A DNA stretch of 64,000 bases from contig NZ_LOHS01000058.1 of NCBI RefSeq assembly GCF_001642995.1, positions 1 through 64,000 on the forward strand. The letters are read 5' to 3'. The notes under the pieces are model-generated. The model did no database searches and was not told where the DNA came from. It worked only from the letters and a program-made list of their open reading frames with translations. The position numbers were made by a program, and so were the translations under genes. The stretch is from Streptomyces jeddahensis. Its GTDB lineage: Bacteria > Actinomycetota > Actinomycetes > Streptomycetales > Streptomycetaceae. Positions 25,874-35,020 of the stretch are shown here, piece after piece. Positions within the stretch are counted from its first letter, which is position 1; each line of letters opens with the position of its first letter.

Positions 25874-26524
25874 TCAGACCGCGGCGCCCAGAACCGAGTT
25901 GATCCGCTGTGGGTCACCGCACACGATGAGCAGGGCGCCGGCCCGGCCATGCGCCAGCGGCAGGGCAACTGCCGCGTCCTCGTCGGAACCGCCGTTGACG
26001 GCGACGATGACGACCGGGCGCGACGCGACCCGACCGGCGGCCAAGGCGTCGGCGTAGAAGACGTCGTCACCGGCGTCGTGCTGGGCCCAGTACGCGGCCT
26101 CGCCGAAGGACAGCTCGTGGGCGGCCCACGGATGCGGATCACCCGTGGTGATCACGAGGATGTCCCCGGGCGTACGGCCCGACTCCAGCAGCAGGTCGAC
26201 GGCTTCCTCCGCAGCGTCCAGCGCGCCCTCGGCCGAGGCCGGGATCAGCTGGATCTGCGGCGTCGTGGAAGGCGCAGGAACGGAGGGAGAAGATGGCGAC
26301 GGCGACGGGGCTGACGGCCCCGGCTTGGCGGCCGACGAGTCGCGTGACGAGCGTTGCGCGGGCGGCATCGGCCGGACAGGGCCCGGGCGACCTGGGCGCG
26401 GCGCAGCCGCGGGGCGCGGGCCGGGTACGGGGCGGGGGGTCGGCGCGGTACGGCTGCTGGCCGAAGAGGCGCGGGGACCCTGGGCACTCTCGTGAATCTG
26501 AGGCTCCTCGGGAATGAGAGGCAT
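25874..26524 (-). CDS. Pro/Ser-rich protein with globular C-terminal domain, function unknown
   Basis: This 216-residue product has a disordered Pro/Ser/Arg-rich first half (about 15-90) and a globular second half containing SAEGALDAAEEAVDLLLESG, GDILVITTGDPHPWAAHE and VSRP-like VASRPVVIVAVNGG, ending in GALLIVCGDPQRINSVLG. The last part is reminiscent of the C-terminal strand-and-loop region of UvrD-type helicases (ALTRAR...LVVCGDP), but no Walker A or other helicase motif exists. I do not assign a function. ATG 26524 lacks an obvious ribosome binding site. It lies 68 bases after rnhB on the same strand, a likely operon. Confidence 0.65.
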   Translation of the reverse strand: MPLIPEEPQIHESAQGPRASSASSRTAPTPRPVPGPRPAAAPRPGRPGPVRPMPPAQRSSRDSSAAKPGPSAPSPSPSSPSVPAPSTTPQIQLIPASAEGALDAAEEAVDLLLESGRTPGDILVITTGDPHPWAAHELSFGEAAYWAQHDAGDDVFYADALAAGRVASRPVVIVAVNGGSDEDAAVALPLAHGRAGALLIVCGDPQRINSVLGAAV

Positions 26525-26592
26525 GGGCTGATGTTTATCAAACGCCGTTGCGGCTCGCGTCGGCGGGTGGCACATGAGTGCGAACGGAATCG

Positions 26593-27294
26593 TCAGAAAT
26601 CGAAGCCGAGCTGCCCCTCGATCTCTGGAACGCTTCCTTCCGCCCAGGTGCGGGCCTTCTTGAGGTGTCGCCACCGGGGCAACGCATCAAGATACGCCCA
26701 CGAAAGCCGGTGGTAGGGGGTGGGGCCCCATTCCTCCAGCGCAGCGCGGTGCACCGGGGACGGATAACCGACATTGGCCGCAAAGTCGAAGTCTGCATGG
26801 TCGACACCCAGTTCGGCCATCATTTTGTCGCGCCGAACTTTGGCGATCACGGATGCGGCAGCGACGGCCACGCAGGACTGGTCGCCCTTGATCACCGTGC
26901 GGACCCGCCAGGGAGCGCCCAGATAGTCGTGCTTCCCGTCGAGAATGACCGCGTCGGGCCGGACTGGCAGCGCCTCGAGGGCACGTCCTGCCGCGAGCCG
27001 CAGCGCCGCCGTCATCCCCAGATCGTCGATCTCCTCCGGGGAGGCGTGACCGAGAGCATGGGCCGTGACCCACGAGACCAGCTCAGCGGCGAGCTCGGCG
27101 CGCCGTTTGGGAGCGAGCAGCTTGGAGTCGGTCAGCCCTTCGGGTGGGCGACGCAGCCCGGTGACCGCCGCACAGACGGTCACCGGCCCGGCCCATGCAC
27201 CGCGCCCGACTTCGTCGACACCGGCGACGATCTTCGCTCCGGTGGTGGCTCTCAGGGAGCGCTCGACACGGTGGGTGGGTGGTTCGTAGGGCAT
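26593..27294 (-). CDS. rnhB: Ribonuclease HII
   Basis: This 233-residue RNase HII removes RNA and single ribonucleotides from DNA hybrids. Catalytic acidic residues are visible in [15 protein letters not shown] (Asp, Glu), [11 protein letters not shown] (Asp) and a later Asp in [19 protein letters not shown]. The conserved [12 protein letters not shown] and [12 protein letters not shown] motifs are present. ATG 27294 is chosen; an upstream TTG at 27303 is in frame but has no better ribosome binding site. The unknown gene downstream follows closely. Confidence 0.95.
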   Translation of the reverse strand: MPYEPPTHRVERSLRATTGAKIVAGVDEVGRGAWAGPVTVCAAVTGLRRPPEGLTDSKLLAPKRRAELAAELVSWVTAHALGHASPEEIDDLGMTAALRLAAGRALEALPVRPDAVILDGKHDYLGAPWRVRTVIKGDQSCVAVAAASVIAKVRRDKMMAELGVDHADFDFAANVGYPSPVHRAALEEWGPTPYHRLSWAYLDALPRWRHLKKARTWAEGSVPEIEGQLGFDF

Positions 27295-27465
27295 GGCGCA
27301 CAAAGCGTACGCCGCCCGGATGGCCGCGCAACACCCAGGTCAGGGAAACGGAACGGCCCGGGTGCAGGCACACCACGCGGCTTCCGCGGCGGCACGCGAG
27401 GAAGGGGCCCGCTCACCTTCGTGTGCACACCCGTCCCACAACCGACCGACGAGCGCCGAGCCGCG

Positions 27466-28101
27466 TCACCCTCCGTCCGGGCGCAGCAGCGGCATCATCA
27501 GCCGGTCGATCATCTCTTCGATGTCACGCTCTTCCCATTCGCTTCCGCACATCTTGGAGCGGTACATCATCATCGCCGGGATGGCATCGCACACGTAGTC
27601 GTCGGCTGCTCCGGAGCGGACCTCCCCCCTCTCGATTCCACGGCACAGCACCTCTTTGATGAGGCCGGCCGTCGGCTGCACGACACCTTCCAGGATCAGG
27701 CCGTGAAACCGCTCGGCGGCGACTCCATCACACTCGTGAATGATCGAACGCAGAGCAAATCCGGGCGGCGAGTACATCGCCTCGCGCAACTGAAGGCACA
27801 GTTCCAGCAGGTCCTCGCGGACGCTTCCGTGGTCCGGCACAGCACCCAACGTCGACAGCGCCGCTTGGAGGGCGTCCGCGACCAGGTCCTCCTTGGACGG
27901 CCAGCGGCGATAGACGGCCGCCTTTCCGGTCTGCGCGGCCGCGGCGACACCCTCCATCGTCAGGCCGCTCCAGCCGACCGTACTGAGCTGCTCCAGGGCG
28001 GCATCGAGGATCGCCCGCTCCAGCACGGGCCCACGCCGACGCAGGGGGGTCGCCGGGGAGGCCGCCTGAGCGGGAGCGGCCGTCCAGCGCGAAGTAACCA
28101 T
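27466..28101 (-). CDS. TetR-family repressor of the divergent MFS pump
   Basis: This 211-residue TetR regulator has a helix-turn-helix (GLTMEGVAAAAQTGKAAVYRRWPSKEDLVADAL, about residues 45-80) and a helical ligand-binding C-terminus (TetR_C type, with HECDGVAAERFHGL). I chose the ATG at 28101, which has GGAG eight bases upstream; the ATG at 28107 is too close to the same site. It faces an MFS drug-exporter gene across 150 bp carrying two 20-bp palindromes, the classic arrangement of a repressor controlling itself and an efflux pump. Confidence 0.9.
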   Translation of the reverse strand: MVTSRWTAAPAQAASPATPLRRRGPVLERAILDAALEQLSTVGWSGLTMEGVAAAAQTGKAAVYRRWPSKEDLVADALQAALSTLGAVPDHGSVREDLLELCLQLREAMYSPPGFALRSIIHECDGVAAERFHGLILEGVVQPTAGLIKEVLCRGIERGEVRSGAADDYVCDAIPAMMMYRSKMCGSEWEERDIEEMIDRLMMPLLRPDGG

Positions 28102-28162
28102 GTCCATCTCTCCGATGTGCGGGTGCAGGAGCCTACGCAAGCAGCGCCTGGGCAGCATCTTC

Positions 28163-28182
28163 AGTGAACGGTTGCGTTCACT
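28163..28182. promoter_or_regulatory. TetR operator 1
   Basis: AGTGAACGGTTGCGTTCACT is a perfect palindrome of 8-base arms AGTGAACG/CGTTCACT with a 4-base spacer, on the repressor-proximal side of the divergent promoter region. Confidence 0.85.
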
Positions 28183-28210
28183 GTCGGGGACTCACTACCG
28201 TTGACGCGAC

Positions 28211-28230
28211 AGTGAACGCGACCGTTCACT
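28211..28230. promoter_or_regulatory. TetR operator 2
   Basis: AGTGAACGCGACCGTTCACT has the same arms as operator 1 with a different 4-base spacer. The two centres are 48 bp apart. A TTGACG hexamer (28201-28206) just upstream is a plausible -35 for the MFS gene, so a bound repressor would cover the promoter. Confidence 0.85.
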
Positions 28231-28251
28231 GACATTCTTGTGGGGGGACCC

Positions 28252-29808
28252 ATGACAACCTCTCAGTTAGTCCACGACCAGAAGCCAGGGGCGGCTCGCC
28301 GGGAGGGGCGCCCCGGCATAGCCCTGACCGTCATCGCGGCCTGCCAACTCATGGTGGTACTCGACGCGACGATTGTGAACATCGCGCTCCCGCACATCCA
28401 GAATGCGCTCGAGTTCTCGACGACCGATCTCACCTGGGTCGTCAGCGCGTACACGCTCACCTTCGGCGGGCTGCTGCTCCTCGGCGGCCGTGCGGGCGAC
28501 ATCCTCGGCCGGCGCCGGGTCTTCATGACCGGCATCCTTCTCTTCACCGTCGCCTCCCTGCTCGGCGGATTCGCGCAGGAACCCTGGCAGCTGCTGGCCG
28601 CGCGCGCCCTGCAGGGCGCGGGTGGCGCCATCGCCTCGCCCACCTCGCTGGCCCTGATCACCACGACGTTCCCCGAGGGACCGGAGCGGAATCGCGCGTT
28701 CGGCGTCTTCGCAGCGGTCTCCGCGGGCGGCGGCGCCATCGGACTGCTCGCGGGCGGCATGCTCACCGAGTGGCTCGACTGGCGCTGGGTGCTCTTCGTC
28801 AACGTGCCCATCGGTGTGCTGATCGCCGTCCTGACCCCGATGTACATCAACGAGTCCGAGCGCCATCCGGGGCGCTTCGACATCGCGGGCGCGCTGACGT
28901 CGACAGTCGGCATGGCCTCCCTCGTGTACGGGTTCATCCGGGCCGCCGAGGAGGGCTGGCGCGACAGCCTCACGCTGGGGTCTTTCGGGGCTGCGGTGGT
29001 GCTGCTCCTGGCCTTCGGCGTCATCGAGAGCCGCGCCAGGGAACCGATCACCCCGCTGAAGATGTTCGCGGACCGCAACCGTTCCGGCACGTATGTGATC
29101 ATGCTGAGTCTCGCTGCGGCGATGTTCGGCATGTTCTTCTTCATCGTGCTCTTCGTGCAGAACGTGCTGGGGTACACGCCGATCCAAGCGGGTCTCGCCT
29201 TCCTGCCCATCACGGTCGCCATCGTGACGGGCGCGGGCCTGTCGCAGCGCCTGCTACCCGTGCTCGGCCCCAAGCCGTTCATGATGACCGGCTCGGCGCT
29301 CGTCGTGCTCGGGCTCGGCTGGCTGACGTTCATCAGCCCTGACAGCGCCTATATCGGCGGAGTGCTCGGCCCGATGCTGATCTTCGGTTTCGGCATGGGG
29401 CTGAACTTCGTCACGCTGACGCTCACCGCGGTCTCCGGCGTCGCCCAACACGAGGCGGGCGCGGCATCCGGACTGCTCAACGCGACCCAGCAGGTGGGCG
29501 GTTCGCTGGGTCTGTCCATCCTGACCACGGTGTTCGGTACGGCGAGCAGGGACGAGGCGAAGGCCCAGCTCCCGGACTTCATGGCGAACGGCTCGGCGGA
29601 ACAGAAGGCCGCATTCGCCAATTCCGGTCAGCTGCCCGCGCCGTGGGGCCACGAAGTGCTCGCCCACGGCATCTCGACCGCCTTCATCCCGGCCGTCGCG
29701 ATGGCCGTACTGGCGCTGCTCACGGCGACGCTGGTGATCCGGGTACGCAAGAGCGACCTGGAAGCGCTGTCCGGCACGGCCGGGGCGGCGGGGCCCTCGG
29801 GAGGCTGA
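28252..29808 (+). CDS. DHA2-family MFS drug exporter (EmrB/QacA type), TTA codon at position 6
   Basis: This 518-residue, 14-helix proton-driven exporter has family motif A GGRAGDILGRRRVFM, motif C-like GAGGAIASPTSLALI and LDATIVNIALPHIQ in TM1. Substrates of this family include dyes, antibiotics and toxic lipophiles; the exact one is unknown. The ATG at 28252 follows TGGGGGGACCC. Codon 6 (28267-28269) is TTA, read only by the bldA tRNA in Streptomyces, so translation may be confined to late growth. Transcription is probably repressed by the divergent TetR protein. This double control suggests a link to secondary metabolism. Confidence 0.93.
   Translation: MTTSQLVHDQKPGAARREGRPGIALTVIAACQLMVVLDATIVNIALPHIQNALEFSTTDLTWVVSAYTLTFGGLLLLGGRAGDILGRRRVFMTGILLFTVASLLGGFAQEPWQLLAARALQGAGGAIASPTSLALITTTFPEGPERNRAFGVFAAVSAGGGAIGLLAGGMLTEWLDWRWVLFVNVPIGVLIAVLTPMYINESERHPGRFDIAGALTSTVGMASLVYGFIRAAEEGWRDSLTLGSFGAAVVLLLAFGVIESRAREPITPLKMFADRNRSGTYVIMLSLAAAMFGMFFFIVLFVQNVLGYTPIQAGLAFLPITVAIVTGAGLSQRLLPVLGPKPFMMTGSALVVLGLGWLTFISPDSAYIGGVLGPMLIFGFGMGLNFVTLTLTAVSGVAQHEAGAASGLLNATQQVGGSLGLSILTTVFGTASRDEAKAQLPDFMANGSAEQKAAFANSGQLPAPWGHEVLAHGISTAFIPAVAMAVLALLTATLVIRVRKSDLEALSGTAGAAGPSGG
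28267..28269 (+). promoter_or_regulatory. TTA (bldA-dependent) codon in the MFS gene
   Basis: The reading ATG ACA ACC TCT CAG TTA GTC puts a TTA leucine codon at position 6. TTA is very rare in Streptomyces and is decoded by the developmentally regulated bldA tRNA. Confidence 0.9.
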
Positions 29809-29985
29809 CCGAGGCGGTCTTGAGGCAGCTCCCCACTCGAACGAGGACCCTGGAACGTGGTGCCGGGCCGGCCATGACGGCGGGACCGGTCCGGCACCTG
29901 CGGACTCCTCTGAGGTACAGCGACTCCCCGGCGCTACAACGACTAAGGCGAACCCTGAGCGGCCGGCGCCTCTACAGCCCGTTCC

Positions 29986-31704
29986 TCAGCGGTACATGAG
30001 GTCCTGTCGCACCTTGTAACAGGTCTCCCCGTCATCGGTCAGCGGCTGGTCATCGAGTATCCGCTGGGCGCGTGCCTCGCCCCAGCTGGTCGCGTACCAG
30101 GGGCCGTCGTCGTCCCTGAGGTCCTTGGCGATGTCCTGCAGCGCGCAGGAGCGCAGCGGTTCCTCGAGCCGGTCGAGGGCCGGTACGGCGTCGGCGGACA
30201 GCTCTCGCGCATACTGGAGGTCGAACTTGCCGGTGTCCTCATAGCGCTGGACGTTCTGCTCCGCGATCAGGCCGTCGGGAGACAGCAGCCCGAAGGCGAG
30301 CACACCCGCCGCGGCGCTCGCCGCGACGACACGCGGCAGCCAGCGGGCGCCCCACACGCCGGCCGCCATGATCAGCACGATGACGAGGCCGAGCCAGAGC
30401 TCCACGGCCACCACCGAGATCCTCAGCCGCGTCAGTCCATACGCCTCCACGTACATGTCCATGCGCCGCACCGCCGACGCCACGACAACGAGCGTGAGAA
30501 CACAGAGAGTTCCCAGCACGCCACGCACCAGCGCTCGATCGCCCGGTGCCCTGCGCGGAGCCCAGCGCAGTGCGAACACGATGACGAGCAGCGTGAGCAG
30601 GGTGGCGATGAGCAGCTGCCAGAACCCCTGCCGTGCGTACGCGGAGTACGTCAGGCCCGTCTTCTTCAGTACGGCGTCGTATCCACCGAAGAGCACGGCA
30701 AGCTGGACGGCGTTGAAGGCCGCGAACAGCACGTTGAGCACGATCAGCGGCAGCGCCCACTCGACGCGGCCGCGCGGCCGGCCGGGGGCCACCTCGATCC
30801 GGTCCCACTGAAGGGGTGCGGCGGCCGTGTGGGCGGCCGCCAGCGCGCCGACCACACCGAGGGCGAGAAGCAGCAGGCGCCAGGGCCCGTCCGCGACGGA
30901 TGCGTCGGGCATCAGATCACCCAGCACATCCGCGAAGGCGGCGTCGGCCGAGGCGAACAGCGCCCCGAAGACCAGCAGCAGACCCGCGGTCACGGCGACG
31001 GCACGCACCACTGAGCCCAGGTTGCCCCGGGAGCCGCCTGTCCGGTCGCGCAGGCCGCGCCAACCCCAGGACAGACCCGTGAGGAGTGAGGCGAAGACCC
31101 CGAACGGGCCCAGCAGCACCCCTGGCCAGGTGCGCGAGCCGTGCAGCGCGAGCGAGCCCAGCGCCATGGCGGAGACGACGGCCAGGAAGGACGGCCAGCC
31201 GGCGTCGCGCAGGGCGGGCACCAGCAGCAGGGCCAGCCCGCCGACGGCCCACAGCAGAGTCCATGGGCGCGGCCGGCGGCCCGCGGCCCCGGCGGCGAAG
31301 AACGCGCCGAGCGCGGCCGGGATCGCGACGATCAGCAGGTTGAGCGCCAGCCCGTCGCCCAGCAGAAGCATGCTGACTACGCCGGTGGCCAGTACCGACC
31401 AGAGCGTCGCTACACGGATACGCGCAGGAGGTTCGCCGTGCAGGGTCTCGAGCCGCGGACCGCTGCCGGGGAGCGGGTCGTCCCACTTCGGGGCGTCGGC
31501 ACGGGTCACGTCACCGGAGTTGTTCGTTTCACTCGGTTCGTTCAGGTCGCTCGGTTTGTTCGCGCCATTCGGTTCGTTCGCGACGGCCTCGTCGTGCGAG
31601 TCGTCGGCGCTGAATGCGTCTCCATCCGCTCGTTTCGCTTCATCGGCCGGCTGCCCTTCCTGCGTCGGCTCCGACTGGGATGGTGTGGACGGTCTGTCGG
31701 ACAC
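29986..31704 (-). CDS. DUF4173/DUF4153 large integral membrane protein
   Basis: This 572-residue protein has a hydrophilic, acidic N-terminus (about 1-90) with Asn/Glu/Pro repeats (NEPNGANKP, LNEPSETNN), then about 12 membrane helices, and a soluble C-terminal domain of about 100 residues (LSADAVPALDRLEEPL...). The pattern RMDMYVEAYGLTRLRI within a loop is typical of DUF4173 (DUF4153-like) proteins, whose function is unknown. GTG 31704 has GGAGGGGG six bases upstream. It converges on the MFS gene. The N-terminal repeats are mirrored in DNA as TTCGTTC-type 12-18-bp units at 31518-31580. Confidence 0.82.
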   Translation of the reverse strand: MSDRPSTPSQSEPTQEGQPADEAKRADGDAFSADDSHDEAVANEPNGANKPSDLNEPSETNNSGDVTRADAPKWDDPLPGSGPRLETLHGEPPARIRVATLWSVLATGVVSMLLLGDGLALNLLIVAIPAALGAFFAAGAAGRRPRPWTLLWAVGGLALLLVPALRDAGWPSFLAVVSAMALGSLALHGSRTWPGVLLGPFGVFASLLTGLSWGWRGLRDRTGGSRGNLGSVVRAVAVTAGLLLVFGALFASADAAFADVLGDLMPDASVADGPWRLLLLALGVVGALAAAHTAAAPLQWDRIEVAPGRPRGRVEWALPLIVLNVLFAAFNAVQLAVLFGGYDAVLKKTGLTYSAYARQGFWQLLIATLLTLLVIVFALRWAPRRAPGDRALVRGVLGTLCVLTLVVVASAVRRMDMYVEAYGLTRLRISVVAVELWLGLVIVLIMAAGVWGARWLPRVVAASAAAGVLAFGLLSPDGLIAEQNVQRYEDTGKFDLQYARELSADAVPALDRLEEPLRSCALQDIAKDLRDDDGPWYATSWGEARAQRILDDQPLTDDGETCYKVRQDLMYR

Positions 31705-31969
31705 GGGACCCCCTCCCGACCGGTCGCGAAGGCCCACGCGCGCGTGGCGGCGTCAGTCGGCGACCGGTGTCTCGTTCGGCGCACGCCCGACATGATCAAC
31801 AGGCGGCGTGGCGGACAGGCTAGCCGCACAGCGACCGAAAGGAGAGGCGCCCTCAGCTCTGTGGCATGACCGTGACAGTTGGAGGGGCGGGCGGATCCGG
31901 CCGCCGCCGGCACGCCGGCACGGCGTCATCGCCCGACGGAGAAATCCCGGCCTCAGCAGCCAGCCGCCC

Positions 31970-32878
31970 TCAGGCCGTCCCGCCCGTCGCCCAGGCCGGC
32001 AATTCCTCCGTACGGTTCAGCCATTCTGCCGGTGGTGCCCCCGCCTTGCCGCCAGCGATCACTCCGCCGACGATGGCGCAGGTCGTGTCCACGTCACCGC
32101 CCGCCTGGGCGGTGTTCCAGAACGCGCTCTCGTAGTCGCCGAGGCCCCGTGCCGCCGACCAGAGCGCGAACGGCACCGTGTCATGGGCCGACGTACGGCG
32201 CCCGCAGCCCAGCACCGCGGCGACCGTCGCCGTGTCGCCGTAGTCGAGCATGTCCCGGGCCCGCCGGAGCCCCGCCCCGACGGCGCTGCGCGGCACCAGG
32301 GCGATGACGCCGTCGAGCAGCGACTCGGGCGTGGGCGGTCCGGAGGGATCCGCCGCCAGCGCTGCCGCGGCGGCGACCGCCATGGCGCCCACCACGGCCT
32401 CACGGTGCTGATGGGTGGGGTAGGCCGAGATCTCCGCCTGGTGCGTGGCCTGCTCGGGGTCGTCCGCGTACCAGGCGCCGAGGGGAGCGACCCGCATCGC
32501 GGCGCCGTTACCCCAGGAGCCCTGCCCCTTGAACAGCGCGGCGGCGAGTTCGCGCCAGTCGCCGCCCTCGCGGATCTGGCGCAGCAACCGGTTCACCGCG
32601 GGCCCGTAGCCGCGGTCGAAGTCGTGGTGCTCCGCGAACGACCAGGCGAGCGCGTCCTGGTCGATCCGCTGGTGCGCGGCCAGGACGGCCACCACGGAGC
32701 AGGCCATCTCGGTGTCGTCCGTCCACTGCCAGGGGCCGGACGGCAGCTCACGGCGCCCCAGCAGCGGATAGTTCGCGGGCACGAAGAACTGCGAGCCCAG
32801 CGCGTCTCCGACAGCGAGTCCGCGCAGGCTGGCCAGAGCGCGGCCCAGGCGCGCGTCGGGAGAGGAGTCAGCGGTCAT
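31970..32878 (-). CDS. ADP-ribosylglycohydrolase family protein
   Basis: This 302-residue DraG/ARH-type hydrolase removes ADP-ribose from proteins or small molecules using two metal ions. Metal ligands are visible in WTDDTEM (about residues 52-58) and in GGDVDTTCAIVGG (about residue 262 onward). LRGLAVGDALGSQF is the family N-terminal motif. The start overlaps no neighbour; the histidine phosphatase gene begins upstream on the same strand and ends 12 bases before it, so the two likely form an operon. The true substrate is unknown. Confidence 0.9.
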   Translation of the reverse strand: MTADSSPDARLGRALASLRGLAVGDALGSQFFVPANYPLLGRRELPSGPWQWTDDTEMACSVVAVLAAHQRIDQDALAWSFAEHHDFDRGYGPAVNRLLRQIREGGDWRELAAALFKGQGSWGNGAAMRVAPLGAWYADDPEQATHQAEISAYPTHQHREAVVGAMAVAAAAALAADPSGPPTPESLLDGVIALVPRSAVGAGLRRARDMLDYGDTATVAAVLGCGRRTSAHDTVPFALWSAARGLGDYESAFWNTAQAGGDVDTTCAIVGGVIAGGKAGAPPAEWLNRTEELPAWATGGTA

Positions 32879-32890
32879 CTCGCTGCCACT

Positions 32891-33550
32891 TTATCCGGTG
32901 ATCCCGTACGGCTCCGGTTCACGCCAGCGGTCGAACGGCCGGTCCAGCGTGTACTTGCCGTTCTCCCCGAGAACGAGCATCCGCGTCTCGCCGTTCCCGG
33001 GGTTCGACAGGCACTCGAACTCGGCCACCGTCCAGTGGAACCAGCGCATGCAGAACAGCCGCATGGTCAGCCCGTGGGTGACCAGCAGCACGTTCGGAGG
33101 ATGGTCCGGCGCCTCGAAGCTGCGAAACAGGCTCTCCAGGAACGCCCCCACCCGGTCGTACACATCCGCGCCCGACTCGCCCTGGGCGAAGCGGTAGAAG
33201 AAGTGCCCGTAGGCATCGCGATAGGCCTGCTGCAGGTGTATGTCGTCACGGTCCTGCCAGTTGCCCCAGTCCTGCTCGCGCAGCCGCGGCTCCTCGCGGA
33301 TCCGCACCAGCTCAGGGTCCAGCCGGAAGGCGTGGAGGGTCTCATGGGTGCGGCGGTACGGCGACACGTACACGCTGACGCGTTCCCGGCCGAACAGTTC
33401 CCGCAGCCTGTTCCCGGTCTCCTCGGCCTGGCGCCGCCCGGTCTCGGTGAGCGCGAGTGCGTGGTCCGGTTCGCGCTCGTACACGGTGTCGTCGGCGTTG
33501 CCCACCGACTCCCCGTGCCGGACGAGGACGATGCGCCGTGGTCGTGCCAT
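32891..33550 (-). CDS. Histidine phosphatase (phosphoglycerate mutase-like)
   Basis: This 219-residue member of the histidine phosphatase superfamily carries the phospho-histidine motif LVRHGES near the N-terminus, the second conserved Arg in SPYRRTHET, catalytic Glu in REQDWGNW, and the second His in LLVTHGLTM. It resembles broad-specificity phosphatases more than glycolytic mutases. I chose the ATG at 33550; an in-frame TTG is six bases upstream. It precedes the ADP-ribosylglycohydrolase gene. Confidence 0.9.
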   Translation of the reverse strand: MARPRRIVLVRHGESVGNADDTVYEREPDHALALTETGRRQAEETGNRLRELFGRERVSVYVSPYRRTHETLHAFRLDPELVRIREEPRLREQDWGNWQDRDDIHLQQAYRDAYGHFFYRFAQGESGADVYDRVGAFLESLFRSFEAPDHPPNVLLVTHGLTMRLFCMRWFHWTVAEFECLSNPGNGETRMLVLGENGKYTLDRPFDRWREPEPYGITG

Positions 33551-33636
33551 GGTCAAACCCTAGAGCGCTCTCCGGCGGTCGAGCACACGTACGGACCATC
33601 CGGCTTGCGTGACATCACGCACCCCCGGAACACCGG

Positions 33637-34242
33637 TCACACGGTCCACGAGGGCTCCAGTTCCACGACGTCTCCGGCCAGAGCCGCCACATCCGCGTCC
33701 GTCTGGGCCCGCAGGGCAAGCCGCTCCACGCGTTCAGCCCGGTACTTTCCGTGCTCCGCCGCCGACTGCCACATCGACAGCACCAGGAACTCGTGGTCGG
33801 GTGCCTCGCCGAACAGCCCCCGCACCATTCCCGGAGAGCCGGCCATGGCGGGGTTCCACACCTTCTCCTGCATGAGCGCGAAATTCTCGACGCGGTCCGG
33901 ATGGACGCGGCAGTGGGCGACCCGCACCACATCGGCGTCCGTGAAGCGGGGTTCGAAGCCGGTCTTCACATCGAACCGGTGGTCGAAGAGCTTGACTTGA
34001 GCATCCTTGAAGGTGCCCGACTGCGCTGCGGCGAGCCGGTCGTGGGAGCGGGCCATGAACGAGTCGTAGAAGGTCCGGCTCTCCCAGAAGGCGAACACAT
34101 GGGCCACCCCGGGCCGCAAGCGACTCCAACCCCCGCCCTGCCCACGGAAACCCGGCTCCCCCGGAAGCCCCGCCCATTTCCGCTGCCCCCGTTCAAAACC
34201 GCGGCGGTCCACCACGGTGCAGCGAATCCACTTGACCAGCAC
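33637..34242 (-). CDS. YdbC-like protein with two ABM-type domains (DUF4937)
   Basis: This 201-residue protein starts MLVKWIRCTV and looks like two ferredoxin-like alpha/beta half-domains as in antibiotic-biosynthesis-monooxygenase/YdbC proteins: VAHVFAFWESRTFYDSFM in the first, VHPDRVENFALMQEKVW and FLVLSMWQSAAEHGKY in the second. Possibly a small-molecule oxygenase or heme-related protein; function not established. The GTG at 34242 begins right at the domain, though no good ribosome binding site is visible. It diverges from the TerD gene. Confidence 0.75.
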   Translation of the reverse strand: MLVKWIRCTVVDRRGFERGQRKWAGLPGEPGFRGQGGGWSRLRPGVAHVFAFWESRTFYDSFMARSHDRLAAAQSGTFKDAQVKLFDHRFDVKTGFEPRFTDADVVRVAHCRVHPDRVENFALMQEKVWNPAMAGSPGMVRGLFGEAPDHEFLVLSMWQSAAEHGKYRAERVERLALRAQTDADVAALAGDVVELEPSWTV

Positions 34243-34424
34243 CGCGCCATCGTAAGGCCAGGCGGCGCGGCGCCGGTCTCCCTCGGTCGGAGGATCCCTC
34301 CAACAACCATGACTTCTCTGGCCGTTGGGCACCGCGCCCTCTCCGCCGAGGAACCATACTGGGCAGCAGACCGAACAGACGGACGCATACCGAAGCAGGC
34401 ACGAATCCGGGGAGGGCAGGTCTC

Positions 34425-34952
34425 TTGGCCAGTCTCAACAAGGGACTCAAGAAGGTCGACGTACGGCTCCGGTGGGATCCGAGTCCACTGGGCCGGCCGC
34501 CGCACGACCTCGACATCGTCGCCGCGACGTACACGGCCGACGAGCCGTATGGAAAGCCGTCGTACGTCGTGCACTTCGGCAGCCGGTCGCCCGACGGCAC
34601 CATCACGCTCAGCCGGGACAGCCGGACCGGTCAGGGTTTCGGCTCCGACGAGGTGATGGTCCTGGAGCTCGAACGGCTGGCGGCCGGGTACGCGCGCGTG
34701 GTGGTCGGTGTGGTCATCCAGCAGCGCAGCGGCGAGAGGACCTTCCAGGACATCGCCAACCCGCGCGTGGTGATCGCCGAAGGCCCTATGGAGTTGGCCG
34801 CGGACGACTTCGCCCGCGTCGCCGACTCCACCGCGGCCACCGTCGCCGAGTTCACCCGCGACGCCTCAGGCGAGTGGGAGCTCCATGAGGCCCTGCGCGG
34901 CTTCGACGGGAACCCGGAGTCCTTCGCCACCGTCATGGGCAGCCGTTCCTGA
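34425..34952 (+). CDS. TerD-family stress protein
   Basis: This 175-residue protein has the TerD-type core (DVRLRWDPSPLG, DLDIVAATYTADE, HFGSRSPDGTITLSRDSRTGQG, GFGSDEVMVLELERLAA). TerD domains bind calcium and act in membrane-associated stress, metal and phage-inhibition systems. Acidic residues DLD and GSDE are likely Ca2+ ligands. The start is TTG at 34425 with GGAGGG eight bases upstream. It is alone in its orientation, facing nrdJ across a strong terminator. Confidence 0.85.
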   Translation: MASLNKGLKKVDVRLRWDPSPLGRPPHDLDIVAATYTADEPYGKPSYVVHFGSRSPDGTITLSRDSRTGQGFGSDEVMVLELERLAAGYARVVVGVVIQQRSGERTFQDIANPRVVIAEGPMELAADDFARVADSTAATVAEFTRDASGEWELHEALRGFDGNPESFATVMGSRS

Positions 34953-34966
34953 TCCCTCGGGGAACG

Positions 34967-35009
34967 CCGTGAGGGGCGGCGCGGCCGTTCGCCGCACCGC
35001 CCCTCACGG
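34967..35009. terminator. Bidirectional hairpin terminator
   Basis: CCGTGAGGGGCGG (34967-34979) pairs perfectly over 13 bp with CCGCCCCTCACGG (34997-35009), between the converging TerD and nrdJ genes. Confidence 0.85.
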
Positions 35010-35020
35010 GCTCTGTTCGA

